DNA of 64,000 nucleotides from contig NZ_JASIRT010000001.1 in NCBI RefSeq assembly GCF_030063475.1, positions 124,001-188,000 on the forward strand, written 5' to 3'. A program made the position numbers and the translations under genes. Below are positions 29,223-38,650 of the stretch, piece after piece. How positions within the stretch are numbered: the first letter of the stretch is position 1; each line of letters starts with the position of its first letter. The stretch is from Roseomonas sp. E05 (GTDB lineage: Bacteria > Pseudomonadota > Alphaproteobacteria > Acetobacterales > Acetobacteraceae). The notes beneath the pieces are model-generated. The model was given only the letters and a program-made list of their open reading frames with translations, searched no databases and had not been told where the DNA came from.

Positions 29223-31094
29223 ATGAGCGGCAACAAGGACCAGACGCGCCAGGAAGAGTTCAAGCGGGCCACCGCCGGGACGCTGCGCGCCATTGCGCGC
29301 AATGCCGAGGTGCAGGTGGCCTACCAGCCCGGCCCCTCCGGCCTGGCCGGCAAGCGCGCCCGCCTGCCGATGCCGACCCGCGCCCTGCCGCCGGCCGAGA
29401 TGGCGCGGCTGCGCGGCGCCGCGGATTCCATCGCGCTGCGCCTGCGCCACCATGACGAGGCCGCCCATGCCGCCCGCACCCCCGCCCGCCGCGAGGCCAA
29501 GGAGGTGTTCGACGCGCTGGAGCAGGCCCGCGTCGAGGTGGTGGGCAGCGCGCATATGCCCGGCGTGGCCGCCAATCTGGAGGCCCGCCTCGCCGAGACC
29601 TGCGAGGCCGAGGGCTATGATCGCATGACCCGCAAGGACCAGCTGCCGCTCCCCGCGGCGCTCTCCCTGCTGGCGCGCGAGCGGCTCTCCGGCCAGCCCG
29701 CCCCCGCCGCCGCGCAGCGCGTGCTGGACCTCTGGCGTGACTCCCTTGGCGAGAAGGCCGAGGCCGCCCTGCTCGAGATGGCCGAGACCCAGGCCGACCA
29801 GGATCGCTTCGCCCGCGCGGCCCGCAAGCTGCTTTCCGCCCTCGACCTCGCCGAGGCCGAGGTGGAGGCCGAGGCGGAGGAGGATGAGGCCGGCGACGAG
29901 GGCACCGAGACCAGCAGCCAGCAGGACAACTCGGCGGAGGGCGAGGCGCAGTCGCGCGAGTCCGACCAGACGCTGGGCGCCCAGCCCGAGAGCATGCAGG
30001 GCGAGGCCGCCGAGGACGAGGGCGAGGGCCAGGAGGAGGAGGAGGGCGTCGCCGCCGAGGGCGAGGACCGCCCGGGCGGCCCGCAGCAGCGCCGCGAGGT
30101 GCCGCCGGCCGACGATTCCAGCCTCTATCGCGCCTTCACCAAGCAGTTCGACGAGGAGATCCTCGCCGAGGACCTTTGCGACGCCGAGGAGCTGACGCGC
30201 CTGCGCCAGCAACTCGACCAGCAGCTTTCCCATCTGCAGGGCGTCGTCTCCAAGCTGGCCAACCGGCTGCAGCGCCGCCTGCTGGCGCAGCAGCAGCGCG
30301 CCTGGGAGTTCGACCTGGAGGAAGGCACGCTCGATGCCGCGCGCCTGGCCCGCATCGTCGTCAACCCGCTGCTCTCGCTCTCCTACAAGCGCGAGCGGGA
30401 GGCGGATTTCCGCGACACCGTCGTCACCCTGCTGATCGACAACTCGGGCTCCATGCGCGGGCGCCCGATCTCGGTGGCCGCCATGTGCTCCGACATCCTG
30501 GCGCGCACGCTGGAGCGCTGCTCGGTGAAGGTCGAGATCCTCGGCTTCACCACCCGCGCCTGGAAGGGCGGCCAGAGCCGCGAGCGCTGGGTGCAGGAGG
30601 GCAAGCCGCGCAACCCCGGCCGCCTGAACGACCTGCGCCACGTCATCTACAAGCCCGCCGACGCGCCCTGGCGCCGCGCCCGCAAGAACCTGGGCCTGAT
30701 GCTGCGCGAGGGGCTGCTGAAGGAGAACATCGACGGCGAGGCGCTGGAATGGGCGTACCGCCGCCTGATGGCACGCCCGGAGCGGCGGCGCATCCTCATG
30801 GTGATCTCCGACGGCGCGCCGGTGGATGACAGCACGCTCTCGGTGAATCCCGGCAACTACCTGGAGCGCCACCTGCGCAAGGTGATCCATGACATCGAGC
30901 AGCGCGACCTGGTGGAGCTGATCGCCATCGGCATCGGCCATGACGTCACCCGCTACTACCGCCGCGCCGTGACGATCGTGGATGCCGAGGAGCTGGGCGG
31001 CACCATGATGAAGAAGCTCGCCGAGCTGTTCGACGAAGACGCCGCTGCCGCCTTCCAGCGCGCCGCCACGGAACGGGCGCCGCTGGTGGCGTGA
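29223..31094 (+). CDS. cobT: Cobaltochelatase subunit CobT (VWA domain)
   Basis: The protein has 623 residues. The N-terminal part ([20 protein letters not shown]) is typical of CobT. The middle (about 210-300) is a strongly acidic Glu/Asp-rich stretch. The C-terminal von Willebrand factor A domain has the MIDAS motif [13 protein letters not shown] (DxSxS), then [15 protein letters not shown]. CobT couples the CobS AAA+ ring to CobN. The ATG at 29223 follows GGAGCCGGAG; an earlier in-frame ATG (29181) lies inside the family S repeat and is unlikely. The stop overlaps the start of the next gene (GTGA), implying coupled translation. Confidence 0.97.
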   Translation: MSGNKDQTRQEEFKRATAGTLRAIARNAEVQVAYQPGPSGLAGKRARLPMPTRALPPAEMARLRGAADSIALRLRHHDEAAHAARTPARREAKEVFDALEQARVEVVGSAHMPGVAANLEARLAETCEAEGYDRMTRKDQLPLPAALSLLARERLSGQPAPAAAQRVLDLWRDSLGEKAEAALLEMAETQADQDRFARAARKLLSALDLAEAEVEAEAEEDEAGDEGTETSSQQDNSAEGEAQSRESDQTLGAQPESMQGEAAEDEGEGQEEEEGVAAEGEDRPGGPQQRREVPPADDSSLYRAFTKQFDEEILAEDLCDAEELTRLRQQLDQQLSHLQGVVSKLANRLQRRLLAQQQRAWEFDLEEGTLDAARLARIVVNPLLSLSYKREREADFRDTVVTLLIDNSGSMRGRPISVAAMCSDILARTLERCSVKVEILGFTTRAWKGGQSRERWVQEGKPRNPGRLNDLRHVIYKPADAPWRRARKNLGLMLREGLLKENIDGEALEWAYRRLMARPERRRILMVISDGAPVDDSTLSVNPGNYLERHLRKVIHDIEQRDLVELIAIGIGHDVTRYYRRAVTIVDAEELGGTMMKKLAELFDEDAAAAFQRAATERAPLVA

Positions 31095-32050
31095 TCGGCT
31101 CCCGCCGGCGCGCCCTGCTGGCGGGCGGGCTGGCGCTGGCGGGGCTGGGCGCCTGCGCCGCGCTGCGCTTCGGCACCGATCCCGCCCTGCCGCAGCCCCC
31201 CCTTTCCCTGCCGCCCGATGCCGGGCTGGAGTCGCGGGGCGGCCTGCTGCTCAACCGTCATGCCATCGGCTTCGGCGGCCTCTCCGGGCTGCATATCGCC
31301 GACGACCTGACGCTGACGGCCATCAGCGATCTCGGCTACTGGCTGCAGGCCCGGCTGGTGCTGGATGCCACGGCGCAGCCCCGGACGCTGGAGGCCATCC
31401 GCACCGGCCGGCTGCGCAGCGGCTTCGTCCTTCCTCCCCCGGCGCCGCTGCGGCGCGACGCGGAGTCGCTGGCGCGGCTGCCGGACGGCACCTGGCTCGT
31501 CGGCTTCGAGCGCTGGCACCATATCTGCCTCTACCGCCGGCTGGACGAGCCCTGCGAAGTGCTGGCCGCGCCGCCGCCCGGCCTCAGCCAGGCCCCCGTC
31601 AACGGAGGGCTGGAGAGCCTGACCGTGCTGCCCGACGGACGCTGGCTGGCGATCACCGAGGGGCTGCTCGCCGGCGCGGGGCCGCTGCGGCGCGGCTGGA
31701 TCGGGGAGCCGGGCCGCTGGACGCCGTTGCGCTACCGCCCCTCCCCCGGCTTCGTCCCGACCGACCTCTGCGCGCTGCCCGAGGGCGGCGCCCTGGTGGT
31801 GGAGCGGCGCTTCAAGCTCCGGGAAGGCGGGTTCAGCGGGCGGCTGCTGCGCATCCCGGCGGCGCAGCTCGCCCATCCGGCGCCGGAGAACGTCCTGGAG
31901 CCGGAGCCGCTGCTGCTGGACCTGCCGCATGAGAACTGGGAGGGCGTCTCCTGCTTCCGCCATGCCGGCCGCCTCTGGGTGGCCCTCATGGCGGACGACA
32001 ACGAGATGTTCTTTCAGCGCGGCCTGCTGCTGCTGTTCACGCTGCGCTAG
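31091..32050 (+). CDS. Lipoprotein with phytase-like esterase domain
   Basis: The protein has 319 residues and starts with a GTG that overlaps the cobT stop by 4 bp. The N-terminus ([19 protein letters not shown]) has a twin-arginine-like start and a lipobox ending LGAC, so it is probably a lipoprotein. The rest matches the 'esterase-like activity of phytase' family: [64 protein letters not shown] and the C-terminal [23 protein letters not shown], a beta-propeller pattern. The translational coupling to cobT is odd for a cell-surface protein. It overlaps a convergent kinase gene by 14 bp. Confidence 0.85.
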   Translation: MIGSRRRALLAGGLALAGLGACAALRFGTDPALPQPPLSLPPDAGLESRGGLLLNRHAIGFGGLSGLHIADDLTLTAISDLGYWLQARLVLDATAQPRTLEAIRTGRLRSGFVLPPPAPLRRDAESLARLPDGTWLVGFERWHHICLYRRLDEPCEVLAAPPPGLSQAPVNGGLESLTVLPDGRWLAITEGLLAGAGPLRRGWIGEPGRWTPLRYRPSPGFVPTDLCALPEGGALVVERRFKLREGGFSGRLLRIPAAQLAHPAPENVLEPEPLLLDLPHENWEGVSCFRHAGRLWVALMADDNEMFFQRGLLLLFTLR

Positions 32051-32810
32051 ACGTCGGCGCAGCCTCCAGCAGCCGGCGCCGCGGCAGGGTCAGCCAGGTG
32101 CGGGCGCCGATGCCCTTCACCGCCTCCACCGTCAGCTCGCCATCATGCGCGTGCAGCAGTTGCCGGGCCACCATCAGCCCCAGCCCGAGGCCGCGCGTGC
32201 CAGTGCTGGCGCCGGTGAGGTCCTCGGCGGCCAGCCCCGCTCCTTCGTCCTCCACGACGATGGCCACGGTCTCGTCGGCACGGACCAGCCGCAGCTCGAT
32301 CGGATCGCCGTTCCGGGTATGGCGGACGGCGCGCGTGAGCACCTGGGCCAGGGCGCCGCGCAGCGCACGGCGGTCGGCCAGGATGGTGACCATGTGCAGT
32401 TCGGGCGCCACGCACCAGTGCCGCCGGCTTGGCGACAGCGCCAGCGTCACCTGCTCCAGCGCCTCCTGCAGCACGGAGCCAAGCTGCAGCGCCTCTTCCT
32501 TCAGCACGCGCGGCCCGGCCGCCAGGGCGGCAGCGTCATGCACGTCGGCGGCCAGGCACAGCACGGCGCGGCCATGCCCCTCCACCCCGCTGGCGGGCAT
32601 GGCCGCCGCCTGGCCCATCATGGTGAGGCCGAGGGACTGGAGCTCGGAGGCGAAGAGGTCGAGCTGCCGGTTGCGGGCGGCCAGTTCCACCGCCAGCCCG
32701 GCGGCGCGGCGCTCCGCCCGCCGCCGGCGCGAGCAGGCCAGCAGGCAGAAGATGAGCCCCGCCGCAGTACAGGCGTTCGTCAGCGCAAGAAGGAGCATGG
32801 AGTTTGCCAT
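32037..32810 (-). CDS. Membrane-anchored histidine-kinase-like protein
   Basis: The protein has 257 residues. One N-terminal membrane helix (LLLALTNACTAAGLIFCLLAC) is followed by Arg-rich residues and a coiled coil. The ATPase domain has the N-box-like RALRGALAQVLTRAVRHTRNG, G1 VVEDEGAGLAAEDL, and G2 STGTRGLGLGLMVARQLL. The dimerisation segment is divergent; the best phospho-acceptor candidate is the His in LAADVHDAAAL, not a standard H-box. There is no sensor domain and no response regulator nearby. The last 14 bp overlap the convergent lipoprotein gene. Confidence 0.8.
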   Translation of the reverse strand: MANSMLLLALTNACTAAGLIFCLLACSRRRRAERRAAGLAVELAARNRQLDLFASELQSLGLTMMGQAAAMPASGVEGHGRAVLCLAADVHDAAALAAGPRVLKEEALQLGSVLQEALEQVTLALSPSRRHWCVAPELHMVTILADRRALRGALAQVLTRAVRHTRNGDPIELRLVRADETVAIVVEDEGAGLAAEDLTGASTGTRGLGLGLMVARQLLHAHDGELTVEAVKGIGARTWLTLPRRRLLEAAPTSSAA

Positions 32811-32844
32811 GCGCTCATGCTGCGCGACGGAGCTTATCCAGACG

Positions 32845-32875
32845 TAAAAAACGCGCCGTGCAAAGCACGACGCGT
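32845..32875 (-). terminator. Rho-independent terminator of rpmB
   Basis: Read on the minus strand, ACGCGTCGTGC, loop TTT, and GCACGGCGCGT form an 11-bp stem with one G-U pair, followed by a run of T. It lies about 43 bp beyond the rpmB stop. A T tract also follows the hairpin on the plus strand, so it may work in both directions. It is the clearest classical terminator in the window. Confidence 0.85.
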
Positions 32876-32917
32876 CTCATTTTTTACAATCCTGCCCGCT
32901 TGGCGCGGGCGGGCAGT

Positions 32918-33229
32918 TCAGGCAGCCACCGCTGCCGCCGCGGCCCGCTTCGCCTGGGCCTTCCGGATGCGGCGCTTCAGAACCAGCGCCTCTTCCGGAA
33001 GCTTCCGGTCGGCCGTGCCGAGCAGGAAGGAGTCGAGCCCGCCATTGTGCTCCACGGTGCGGATGCCGTTGGTGGAGAGGCGGATCTGCACGGAGGTGCC
33101 GAGCACGTCGGAGAAGAACGAGGTCTCCTGCAGGTTCGGGAGGAACCGGCGACGCGTCTTGTTGTTGGCGTGGCTGACGTTGTTGCCCGTCAACACGCCC
33201 TTGCCGGTGATGCCGCAACGGCGAGCCAT
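32918..33229 (-). CDS. rpmB: 50S ribosomal protein bL28
   Basis: The protein has 103 residues. It starts [23 protein letters not shown], the standard bL28 N-terminus, and continues with [10 protein letters not shown] and [20 protein letters not shown]. The last 25 residues are Lys/Arg/Ala-rich, as in alphaproteobacterial bL28. It is a single-gene unit with its own terminator at 32845-32875. Upstream there is a C-rich run (33335-33344) and repeat R4, which belongs to the 3' end of the next gene. Confidence 0.97.
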   Translation of the reverse strand: MARRCGITGKGVLTGNNVSHANNKTRRRFLPNLQETSFFSDVLGTSVQIRLSTNGIRTVEHNGGLDSFLLGTADRKLPEEALVLKRRIRKAQAKRAAAAAVAA

Positions 33230-33357
33230 GGTGCTACCCTTCAAGATGGAACCGGGGCCGCGGCAGCGACCGCACACCCAGAGTGAAAATCAGACGGGGC
33301 GTATGGCCCGCCATCCGGCGAGAGTCAAGGATTCCCCCCCCCCGCACGGAAAAGGTC

Positions 33358-33475
33358 GGGGGAATGAATTCCCCCGAACCCCCATCTTCCTTTTGTCAGT
33401 TTTGGTGTTGCGCCCGCCGCCAGGGCGGGAAACTCGAAGACAGAAGAAGGGGGTCTGGGGGAATTCATCTCCCCC
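33358..33475. repeat. Family R intergenic inverted repeat, copy R4
   Basis: The left end GGGGGAATGAATTCCCCC (33358-33375) is followed by GAACCCCCATCTTCC and TTTTGTCAGTTTTGG; the right end GGGGGAATTCATCTCCCCC stops 12 bp from the stop of the leftward 88-codon gene. The centre shares GCGCCCGCCGCCAGGGCG with R3. It lies between two leftward genes, at the 3' end of one and upstream of rpmB. Confidence 0.9.
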
Positions 33476-33487
33476 AGCCTTGCTTCC

Positions 33488-33754
33488 TCAGAGCCCCTCG
33501 CGGTCCGAGGCCGGACCGTGCCGCATCTCGCGCAGCTCGCCGGCTTCGACCGACATCAGCGCGCTGCGCAGCACATTGGCGATGGCGCGGTCCTCCATGC
33601 TGCGGGCCATCAGCCCCAGCGCACCGCCGAGCAGGGCGGAGGCGACCGAGATCGGCGCGATCTTCTGCTCGATCATGTACTCGATGGCCTTGTCCACCAC
33701 GGAACCCGCGTGGCTGAGATCTTCCGGGGCCACCCCCTGCGGATCGAGTTGCAT
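33488..33754 (-). CDS. Small conserved-looking helical protein of unknown function
   Basis: The protein has 88 residues. AGGAGG seven bases before the ATG and normal codon use make it a real gene. It begins acidic (MQLDPQGVAPEDLSHAG), has an amphipathic/hydrophobic centre (KIAPISVASALLGGALGLMARSM) that could be a single membrane-associated helix, and ends with LREMRHGPASDREGL. No motif is recognised. It lies 72 bp downstream of an Atm1-type ABC exporter on the same strand and may be co-transcribed with it; repeat R4 closes the unit. Confidence 0.75.
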   Translation of the reverse strand: MQLDPQGVAPEDLSHAGSVVDKAIEYMIEQKIAPISVASALLGGALGLMARSMEDRAIANVLRSALMSVEAGELREMRHGPASDREGL

Positions 33755-33826
33755 CTGGTGCCCTCCTGCTACGGTTCGGTCACATAGTCACGCCGGCGAC
33801 CCGGCGAAAGGCCCCCGGCGCACGGA

Positions 33827-35743
33827 TCAGTCGCGCGGGTCATGCGCGGGTTGGCGCCGGCCCTCATCCGCCGCCACGCCGGCGGCGATGGCGGCCTGCG
33901 CCGCCGCCGCGGCGGCCTCGGCAGCGGCCACCGCCTCGGACTGCCGCCGCCACATCTGGGCATAGAGCCCGTCCTGCGCCAGCAGCACGCTGTGATTGCC
34001 GCGCTCGGCCACCTGGCCCTCCTGCAGCACCAGGATCTCGTCCGCCTCCACCACGGTGGAAAGGCGGTGCGCGATCACCAGCGTGGTGCGCCCGGCCGAG
34101 ACGCCGCGCAGCGCCGCCTGGATCTCCTGCTCGGTGCGGGTGTCGAGCGCGCTGGTCGCCTCGTCCAGGATCAGCACGCGCGGGTCCTTCAGGATGGTCC
34201 GCGCGATCGCCACGCGCTGCTTCTCGCCGCCCGAGAGCTTCAGCCCGCGCTCGCCCACCCGCGTGTCGTAGCCCTCCGGCAGCCGCATCACGAAGTCATG
34301 CACCTGGGCCAGCTTCGCCGCCTCGACAACCTCGGCTTCCGAGGCATCCGGGCGGCCATAGGCGATGTTGTAGCGGATGGTGTCGTTGAACAGCACGGTA
34401 TCCTGCGGCACCACGCCGATGGCGGCGCGCAGGCTGGCCTGGGTCACCTGCCGGATGTCCTGCCCGTCGAGCAGGATGCGGCCGGACTGCACGTCGTAGA
34501 AGCGGAACAGCAGGCGGGAGATGGTGGACTTGCCGGCCCCCGTCGGCCCGACGATGGCCAGCGTCCGCCCCGCCGGCACCTCGAAGGAGACGCCCTTCAG
34601 GATGGTGCGGTTGGGCCGGTAGCCGAAGCGGACATCCTGGAAGGCCAGCGCGCCCGGACCGGCGGCGAGCGGCTTCGCATCCGGCGCGTCGGCCACTTCC
34701 TGATGCTCACGCATCAGGGTGAACATGGCCTCCATGTCCACCAGGCCCTGCTTCATCTCGCGATAGACGAAACCCAGGAAGTTCAGCGGCAGATAGAGCT
34801 GGATGAGATAGGTGTTCACCAGCACGAAGTCGCCCACCGTCATGCGCCCGTCGGAGACGCCATAGGCCGCCATCAGCATCACTGCCGTCAGGCCGATGGC
34901 GATGATCGCCGACTGCCCCATGTTGAGGTAGTTCAGCGTCACCTCGGAGCGGGTATAGGCGTGCTCGTAGCGCGCCAGGGTGGAATCGTAGCGCCGCTCC
35001 TCGTGGCCCTCATTGCCGAAATACTTGACCGTCTCGTAGTTCAGCAGGCTGTCGATGGCCTTGGTGTTGGCCTCCTGGTCCATCGCGTTCATCGCGCGGC
35101 GGAAGCGCAGGCGCCAGTCGGTGAAGATCAGCGTGAAGGCGATGTAGAGGCCGATGGTCAGCAGCGTCACCGCGGCGAAGGAGATGTTGAACATTCCCCA
35201 CAGGATGCCGGCCACCAGCAGGATCTCGATCAGCGTGGGGATGATGTTGAACAGCATGAAGTCGAGGACGAAGTTGATCCCCCGCGTGCCGCGCTCGATG
35301 ACGCGGGACATGCCGCCGGTCTGCCGGTCCAGGTGGAAGCGCAGCGAGAGGGTGTGCAGGTGGCGGAACACCTGCAGCGCGATCACCCGGCCCGCCCGCG
35401 CCTGCACGCGGGTGAAGACCGCGTCGCGCAGCTCGCCGAACCAGGCGCTGGTGACGCGCAACAGGCCGTAGCCCAGCACCAGCGCCACCGGCGCCGTCAT
35501 CAGCGCCGCCGCGCCCTCCTGCGGCCCAAGGGCATCCACGGCGCGCGCATAGGCGATCGGCACCAGCACGTTGGCCCCCTTGGCCAGCACCATGAAGATC
35601 AGGGCGATGACGACGCGGATGCGCAACCCGGTTTCGCCGCGCGGCCAGAGATAGGGGGCGAGCGTCAGCAGGGTCTGGAAATGGCCGCGCTGGCGAGGCG
35701 GCGCGGCTGGATCGGAAGCGGGGGGCAAGAGGCGTCTCTCCAC
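33827..35743 (-). CDS. Atm1/ABCB7-type ABC exporter (membrane domain + ATPase)
   Basis: The protein has 638 residues from the GTG at 35743. An in-frame ATG at 35809 would add 22 codons with poor third-base GC and is disfavoured. Residues 30-330 are a six-helix membrane domain with the Atm1 hallmarks FHLDRQTGGMSRVIERGTRG and NYETVKYFGNEGHEERRY. The ATPase has Walker A GPTGAGKST, signature LSGGEKQRVAIART, Walker B VLILDEATSALD, and the H-loop IAHRLSTV. Atm1 homologues export glutathione-linked metals or sulfur species for heavy-metal resistance and Fe-S homeostasis. It functions as a homodimer. The Ala-rich tail (about 600-638) is unusual. Confidence 0.92.
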   Translation of the reverse strand: MERRLLPPASDPAAPPRQRGHFQTLLTLAPYLWPRGETGLRIRVVIALIFMVLAKGANVLVPIAYARAVDALGPQEGAAALMTAPVALVLGYGLLRVTSAWFGELRDAVFTRVQARAGRVIALQVFRHLHTLSLRFHLDRQTGGMSRVIERGTRGINFVLDFMLFNIIPTLIEILLVAGILWGMFNISFAAVTLLTIGLYIAFTLIFTDWRLRFRRAMNAMDQEANTKAIDSLLNYETVKYFGNEGHEERRYDSTLARYEHAYTRSEVTLNYLNMGQSAIIAIGLTAVMLMAAYGVSDGRMTVGDFVLVNTYLIQLYLPLNFLGFVYREMKQGLVDMEAMFTLMREHQEVADAPDAKPLAAGPGALAFQDVRFGYRPNRTILKGVSFEVPAGRTLAIVGPTGAGKSTISRLLFRFYDVQSGRILLDGQDIRQVTQASLRAAIGVVPQDTVLFNDTIRYNIAYGRPDASEAEVVEAAKLAQVHDFVMRLPEGYDTRVGERGLKLSGGEKQRVAIARTILKDPRVLILDEATSALDTRTEQEIQAALRGVSAGRTTLVIAHRLSTVVEADEILVLQEGQVAERGNHSVLLAQDGLYAQMWRRQSEAVAAAEAAAAAAQAAIAAGVAADEGRRQPAHDPRD

Positions 35744-35850
35744 AGGGTCACCGGTTAGATGACGGCGGCGGCCCCGGCTGACAACGCGGCGGGTGGCAAA
35801 AGCCCGCATCGGCCATTGCCGGCCGCGCGGCGCGGCGGCAAGAAAAGGGC

Positions 35851-36705
35851 ATGAAGGACCTCGCCCGCCACATCGCCGCCTGCAACAACGTCCCCTCCCC
35901 CGCCGGGCTGGTGCCGTTCCGCATCGGGGCGGAGCAGGTCGGCTGGCTCGGCCCGGAACTGGCCCGCTGGCTGGCCTTCCGCCCGCGCGACTTCCATTTC
36001 GACGGCCAGGGCGTTTCGCTCCCTGCCGGGCTGCGTGGCGCGGCGGCGCGCGAGCGGGTGCTGGCCGATGCGGCGAAGGGGCTGGAGAAAGCCGGTTTCC
36101 TGACGTTGCGGGACGAGCTGTTCGACGTGCGCGCGACGCCGGAAGGCGCCGTGCTGGCCCGGCTGGACCGGGCTGCCATCCCGCCCTTCGGCATCATCTC
36201 CCAGGGGGCGCATCTGAACGGGCTGGTGCGCCGGGCGGATGGGCTGCACATCTGGCTGGGCAAGCGGGCGCGGGACAAGGCGGTGGCGCCCGGCCAATGG
36301 GACAACATGGTGGCCGGCGGCTGCCCCGCCGGGCTGACGCCGCAGGAGACGCTGATCAAGGAAGGCAGCGAGGAGGCCGGCCTGCCGCCCGAGCTGGCCG
36401 GGCAGGCGCGGCCGGCGGGGCGCGTTTCCTACATCATGCGGAACGACGAGGGGCTGCGGCGTGACGTGCTGCACGTCTTCGACCTGGAACTGCCCGAGGA
36501 CTTCACCCCCGTTCCGCATGACGACGAGGTGGAGCATTTCGAACTCTGGCCGGCGCAGCGCGTGCTGGAGGCGGTGCGTGACGGCGAGGACTTCAAGTTC
36601 AACGTGAACCTGGTTCTGATCGACCTGTTTCTGCGCGAAGGGCTGGTCGACGCTGCCAGCACCGAGGGCCGACGGCTGCGCGCCGGGCTGGCGGCGGGGG
36701 TATAG
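35851..36705 (+). CDS. DUF4743 plus Nudix hydrolase
   Basis: The protein has 284 residues. Residues 1-115 match DUF4743 (ACNNVPSPAGLVPFRIG; WLGPELARWLA). The Nudix domain follows (about 120-260): GQWDNMVAGGCPAG, then LIKEGSEEAGLP. The Nudix box is degenerate: the usual Glu in GX5E is Thr, and the Arg before Glu is Lys, as in the TPP-pyrophosphokinase-linked and plant/fungal Nudix relatives. The downstream EE metal ligands are kept, so catalysis is possible. Related proteins hydrolyse oxidised thiamine diphosphate; that is only a family-based guess. It diverges from the ABC exporter. Confidence 0.88.
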   Translation: MKDLARHIAACNNVPSPAGLVPFRIGAEQVGWLGPELARWLAFRPRDFHFDGQGVSLPAGLRGAAARERVLADAAKGLEKAGFLTLRDELFDVRATPEGAVLARLDRAAIPPFGIISQGAHLNGLVRRADGLHIWLGKRARDKAVAPGQWDNMVAGGCPAGLTPQETLIKEGSEEAGLPPELAGQARPAGRVSYIMRNDEGLRRDVLHVFDLELPEDFTPVPHDDEVEHFELWPAQRVLEAVRDGEDFKFNVNLVLIDLFLREGLVDAASTEGRRLRAGLAAGV

Positions 36706-36774
36706 GGGTGGGGCTCCTCTCCCGGCCGACGCCCGGAGGAACGCTGCCTCCACATTCCTTCGGCCCAGCAAGTC

Positions 36775-36830
36775 GGGGTCCGGGGTGGTTCAACCACCCC
36801 GGCGGGGGTCCAGGGGGCAGCGCCCCCTGG
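36775..36830. repeat. Family S hairpin repeat, copy S2 (right half)
   Basis: GGGGTCC, then the 19-nt hairpin GGGGTGGTTCAACCACCCC (36782-36800), GGCGGGGGTCC, and AGGGGGCAGCGCCCCCT. It sits between convergent genes, 69 bp after the Nudix stop and 18 bp from the SYLF stop. Confidence 0.88.
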
Positions 36831-36848
36831 CTTCAACGTCCCCTGGCT

Positions 36849-37649
36849 TCAGCGCAGCGGCTCGGCCTGCACTCCGCCGCCCGGCGGTGGCTGGTAGCCC
36901 TGCTGGGGCGCATAGCTCTGCTGCGGCGCCGCCTGGGGGTTGGGTGAGCCGAAGCGCATCAGCACCGCGCGCAGCGGGTCGGCGCCCGGATTGTGCGCGG
37001 CCATGTCCACCACGATCTGTCGCGCGCCGTAGCTCTGGCCGTAGTAGGCGCGGTTCCAGTCGCTGCGGCCGCTCAGCAGCGAGCCGTCCAGTGCGATGCC
37101 GGCGAAGAGGCCACGCGTCTTGGCGAAGGTGACGATGTCGGCGCCCACCGCCGCCGTGGTGGAGCCGGCAATGCCGCCGCCGATGGTCGCCACCGCGATG
37201 GAGGCGTCGGCGCCGATCTTGAACTGGCTGTCCATCAGGGCGGAGAGGCCCTTGTCGGTCAGGATCACCATCATGACCATGGCGTCCTGCACGCCGATCT
37301 GGAAGCCGATGCTGCCGCTGCCCATGCCGTAGAAGGCCGGCGAGGACCAGGAGCCGGCACCGTCCCGCGCCAGCAGCACGCAGGAGCCGCCCTGGCCGCC
37401 GAAGATGAAGCCGGCGCGGAACACGCGGGGGCAGATCATCACCGCGCGCGCCCGGCGCAGCAGGGTGATGGCGTCGTTGAAATGCGCGGCGTTGGCGCCG
37501 CCGGCGGCGCCGAGCATCTCCTGCATGGCCAGGGTGGAGCGATCCACCAGGGCCTGCTGCTCGACCTGGGCCACGGCAGGGCGCGCGGTGGCGACCGCGC
37601 CCAGGGCTGCCGTGGCGAAGAGCATCGCAGCGAAGATGAATTGCCGCAT
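36849..37649 (-). CDS. Exported SYLF (Ysc84-type) lipid-binding-domain protein
   Basis: The protein has 266 residues. GGAGG six bases upstream supports the start. Residues 1-28 are a signal peptide (MLFATAALGAVATARPAVAQ). The SYLF domain follows: RRARAVMICPRVFRAGFIFGG, SWSSPAFYGMGSGSIGFQIGVQ, and the hallmark GLFAGIALDGSLLSGR with DWNRAYYG. SYLF domains bind phosphoinositides in eukaryotes; bacterial members are secreted proteins of unknown role. The C-terminal tail is Gln/Pro-rich (QQSYAPQQGYQPPPGGG), a low-complexity feature beyond the domain. Confidence 0.9.
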   Translation of the reverse strand: MRQFIFAAMLFATAALGAVATARPAVAQVEQQALVDRSTLAMQEMLGAAGGANAAHFNDAITLLRRARAVMICPRVFRAGFIFGGQGGSCVLLARDGAGSWSSPAFYGMGSGSIGFQIGVQDAMVMMVILTDKGLSALMDSQFKIGADASIAVATIGGGIAGSTTAAVGADIVTFAKTRGLFAGIALDGSLLSGRSDWNRAYYGQSYGARQIVVDMAAHNPGADPLRAVLMRFGSPNPQAAPQQSYAPQQGYQPPPGGGVQAEPLR

Positions 37650-37786
37650 GAGGGTCCTCCGCCAAGCCTTTGCGAAGGAATGACCTCATGGCCGCGCCCT
37701 GGCAAGCCCAACTTGCGGGGAGTTCGCCCGGACAGCGCCAGCGATGCCGCCCGATGCCGCGGCTTTTCCGTGGCTTCCGCGCCCCC

Positions 37787-37810
37787 GCCGGGCCGGAAAA
37801 AAGCCCGGCC
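37787..37810 (-). terminator. Hairpin downstream of the histidine phosphatase gene
   Basis: GCCGGGC (37787-37793) pairs with GCCCGGC (37803-37809), with an A-rich loop that reads as six U on the minus strand. It lies 27 bp beyond the stop of the leftward phosphatase gene. The U run is in the loop rather than after the stem, so termination is uncertain. Confidence 0.4.
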
Positions 37811-37836
37811 GCGCGGCGCGCCTCCCCGCCCCGGCT

Positions 37837-38469
37837 TCAGGCGCTGCTGGCCGAGGGCGGCTCCTCGTTGATCGAGGCGACGCGCCAGTGGCCATCATGA
37901 TTCTCCAGCCGCGTCAGCGACAGGTTCTTCACCGAGAGCTGGAAGGCCTGGTGCGGATCGAGCTTCAGGGCATGGGCCACGGCCGCGCGGATGGAGCCAC
38001 CATGCGCCACGATCACCAGGTTCTCCCCGGCCCGCTGCTCGGCCATCTCGTCCAGCGTGGGGCCGATGCGGCCGATCACGTCCTCCAGGCTCTCGCCGCC
38101 AGGCGGGCGCTCGAAGGCACCATGCGGCCAGAAGGGATGCGGCGGGTCCCGCAGCAGTTCGGTCAAGGTCTCGTAGCTGACACCCTGCCATTCGCCGAGA
38201 TGCTGCTCGGCGAAGCGCGGCTCCACCGCCATCTCCGGCTCCGGGTAGCCGGCCGCGACGATCGCGGCGGCGGTCGAGCGGGTGCGGCTGAGCGGCGTGT
38301 GGAACCAGCGTGCCTCGCGGGGCAGCCGCTGGGCCAGCCAGCGATAGGCGGCGGTCTCCTGCGTCATGGCCATGGCACAGACGGCGACATCCATGTCGCC
38401 ATACATCATCACGCGCGCCGAAGGCTCGACGATAGCGTGGCGGATCAGGAAAAAACGGGTCGGGTTCAC
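37837..38469 (-). CDS. Histidine phosphatase (phosphoglycerate mutase-like) family protein
   Basis: The protein has 210 residues with a GTG start. The catalytic RHG-like motif is FLIRHAIVEPS near residue 9 (RHA instead of RHG), and the second His is in VIVAHGGSIRAAVAHAL. Other parts are PLSRTRSTAAAI and EQHLGEWQGVSYETL. The family includes phosphoglycerate mutase, SixA, cobalamin CobC and broad phosphatases. CobC is possible since cobS/cobT lie 8 kb away, but the sequence does not decide it. The gene on the other strand begins 181 bp beyond the start. Confidence 0.88.
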   Translation of the reverse strand: MNPTRFFLIRHAIVEPSARVMMYGDMDVAVCAMAMTQETAAYRWLAQRLPREARWFHTPLSRTRSTAAAIVAAGYPEPEMAVEPRFAEQHLGEWQGVSYETLTELLRDPPHPFWPHGAFERPPGGESLEDVIGRIGPTLDEMAEQRAGENLVIVAHGGSIRAAVAHALKLDPHQAFQLSVKNLSLTRLENHDGHWRVASINEEPPSASSA

Positions 38470-38650
38470 CCGGACTGCTGTAGCGCCTTTCCGGCCGGAG
38501 CGAAATTCTCCGGGTGCAGCCGACGATTTTCACGCTTTGTTCAAGGCGCCCGGCCGATGCTGCCGACCGCGCGGCGGAACCTGCCTCCCGGCCGGCCGCG
38601 CGTGGTTGTCCCTCGCACTGCCCCAGGATGGGGCGCAGGAAAGCCCGAGC

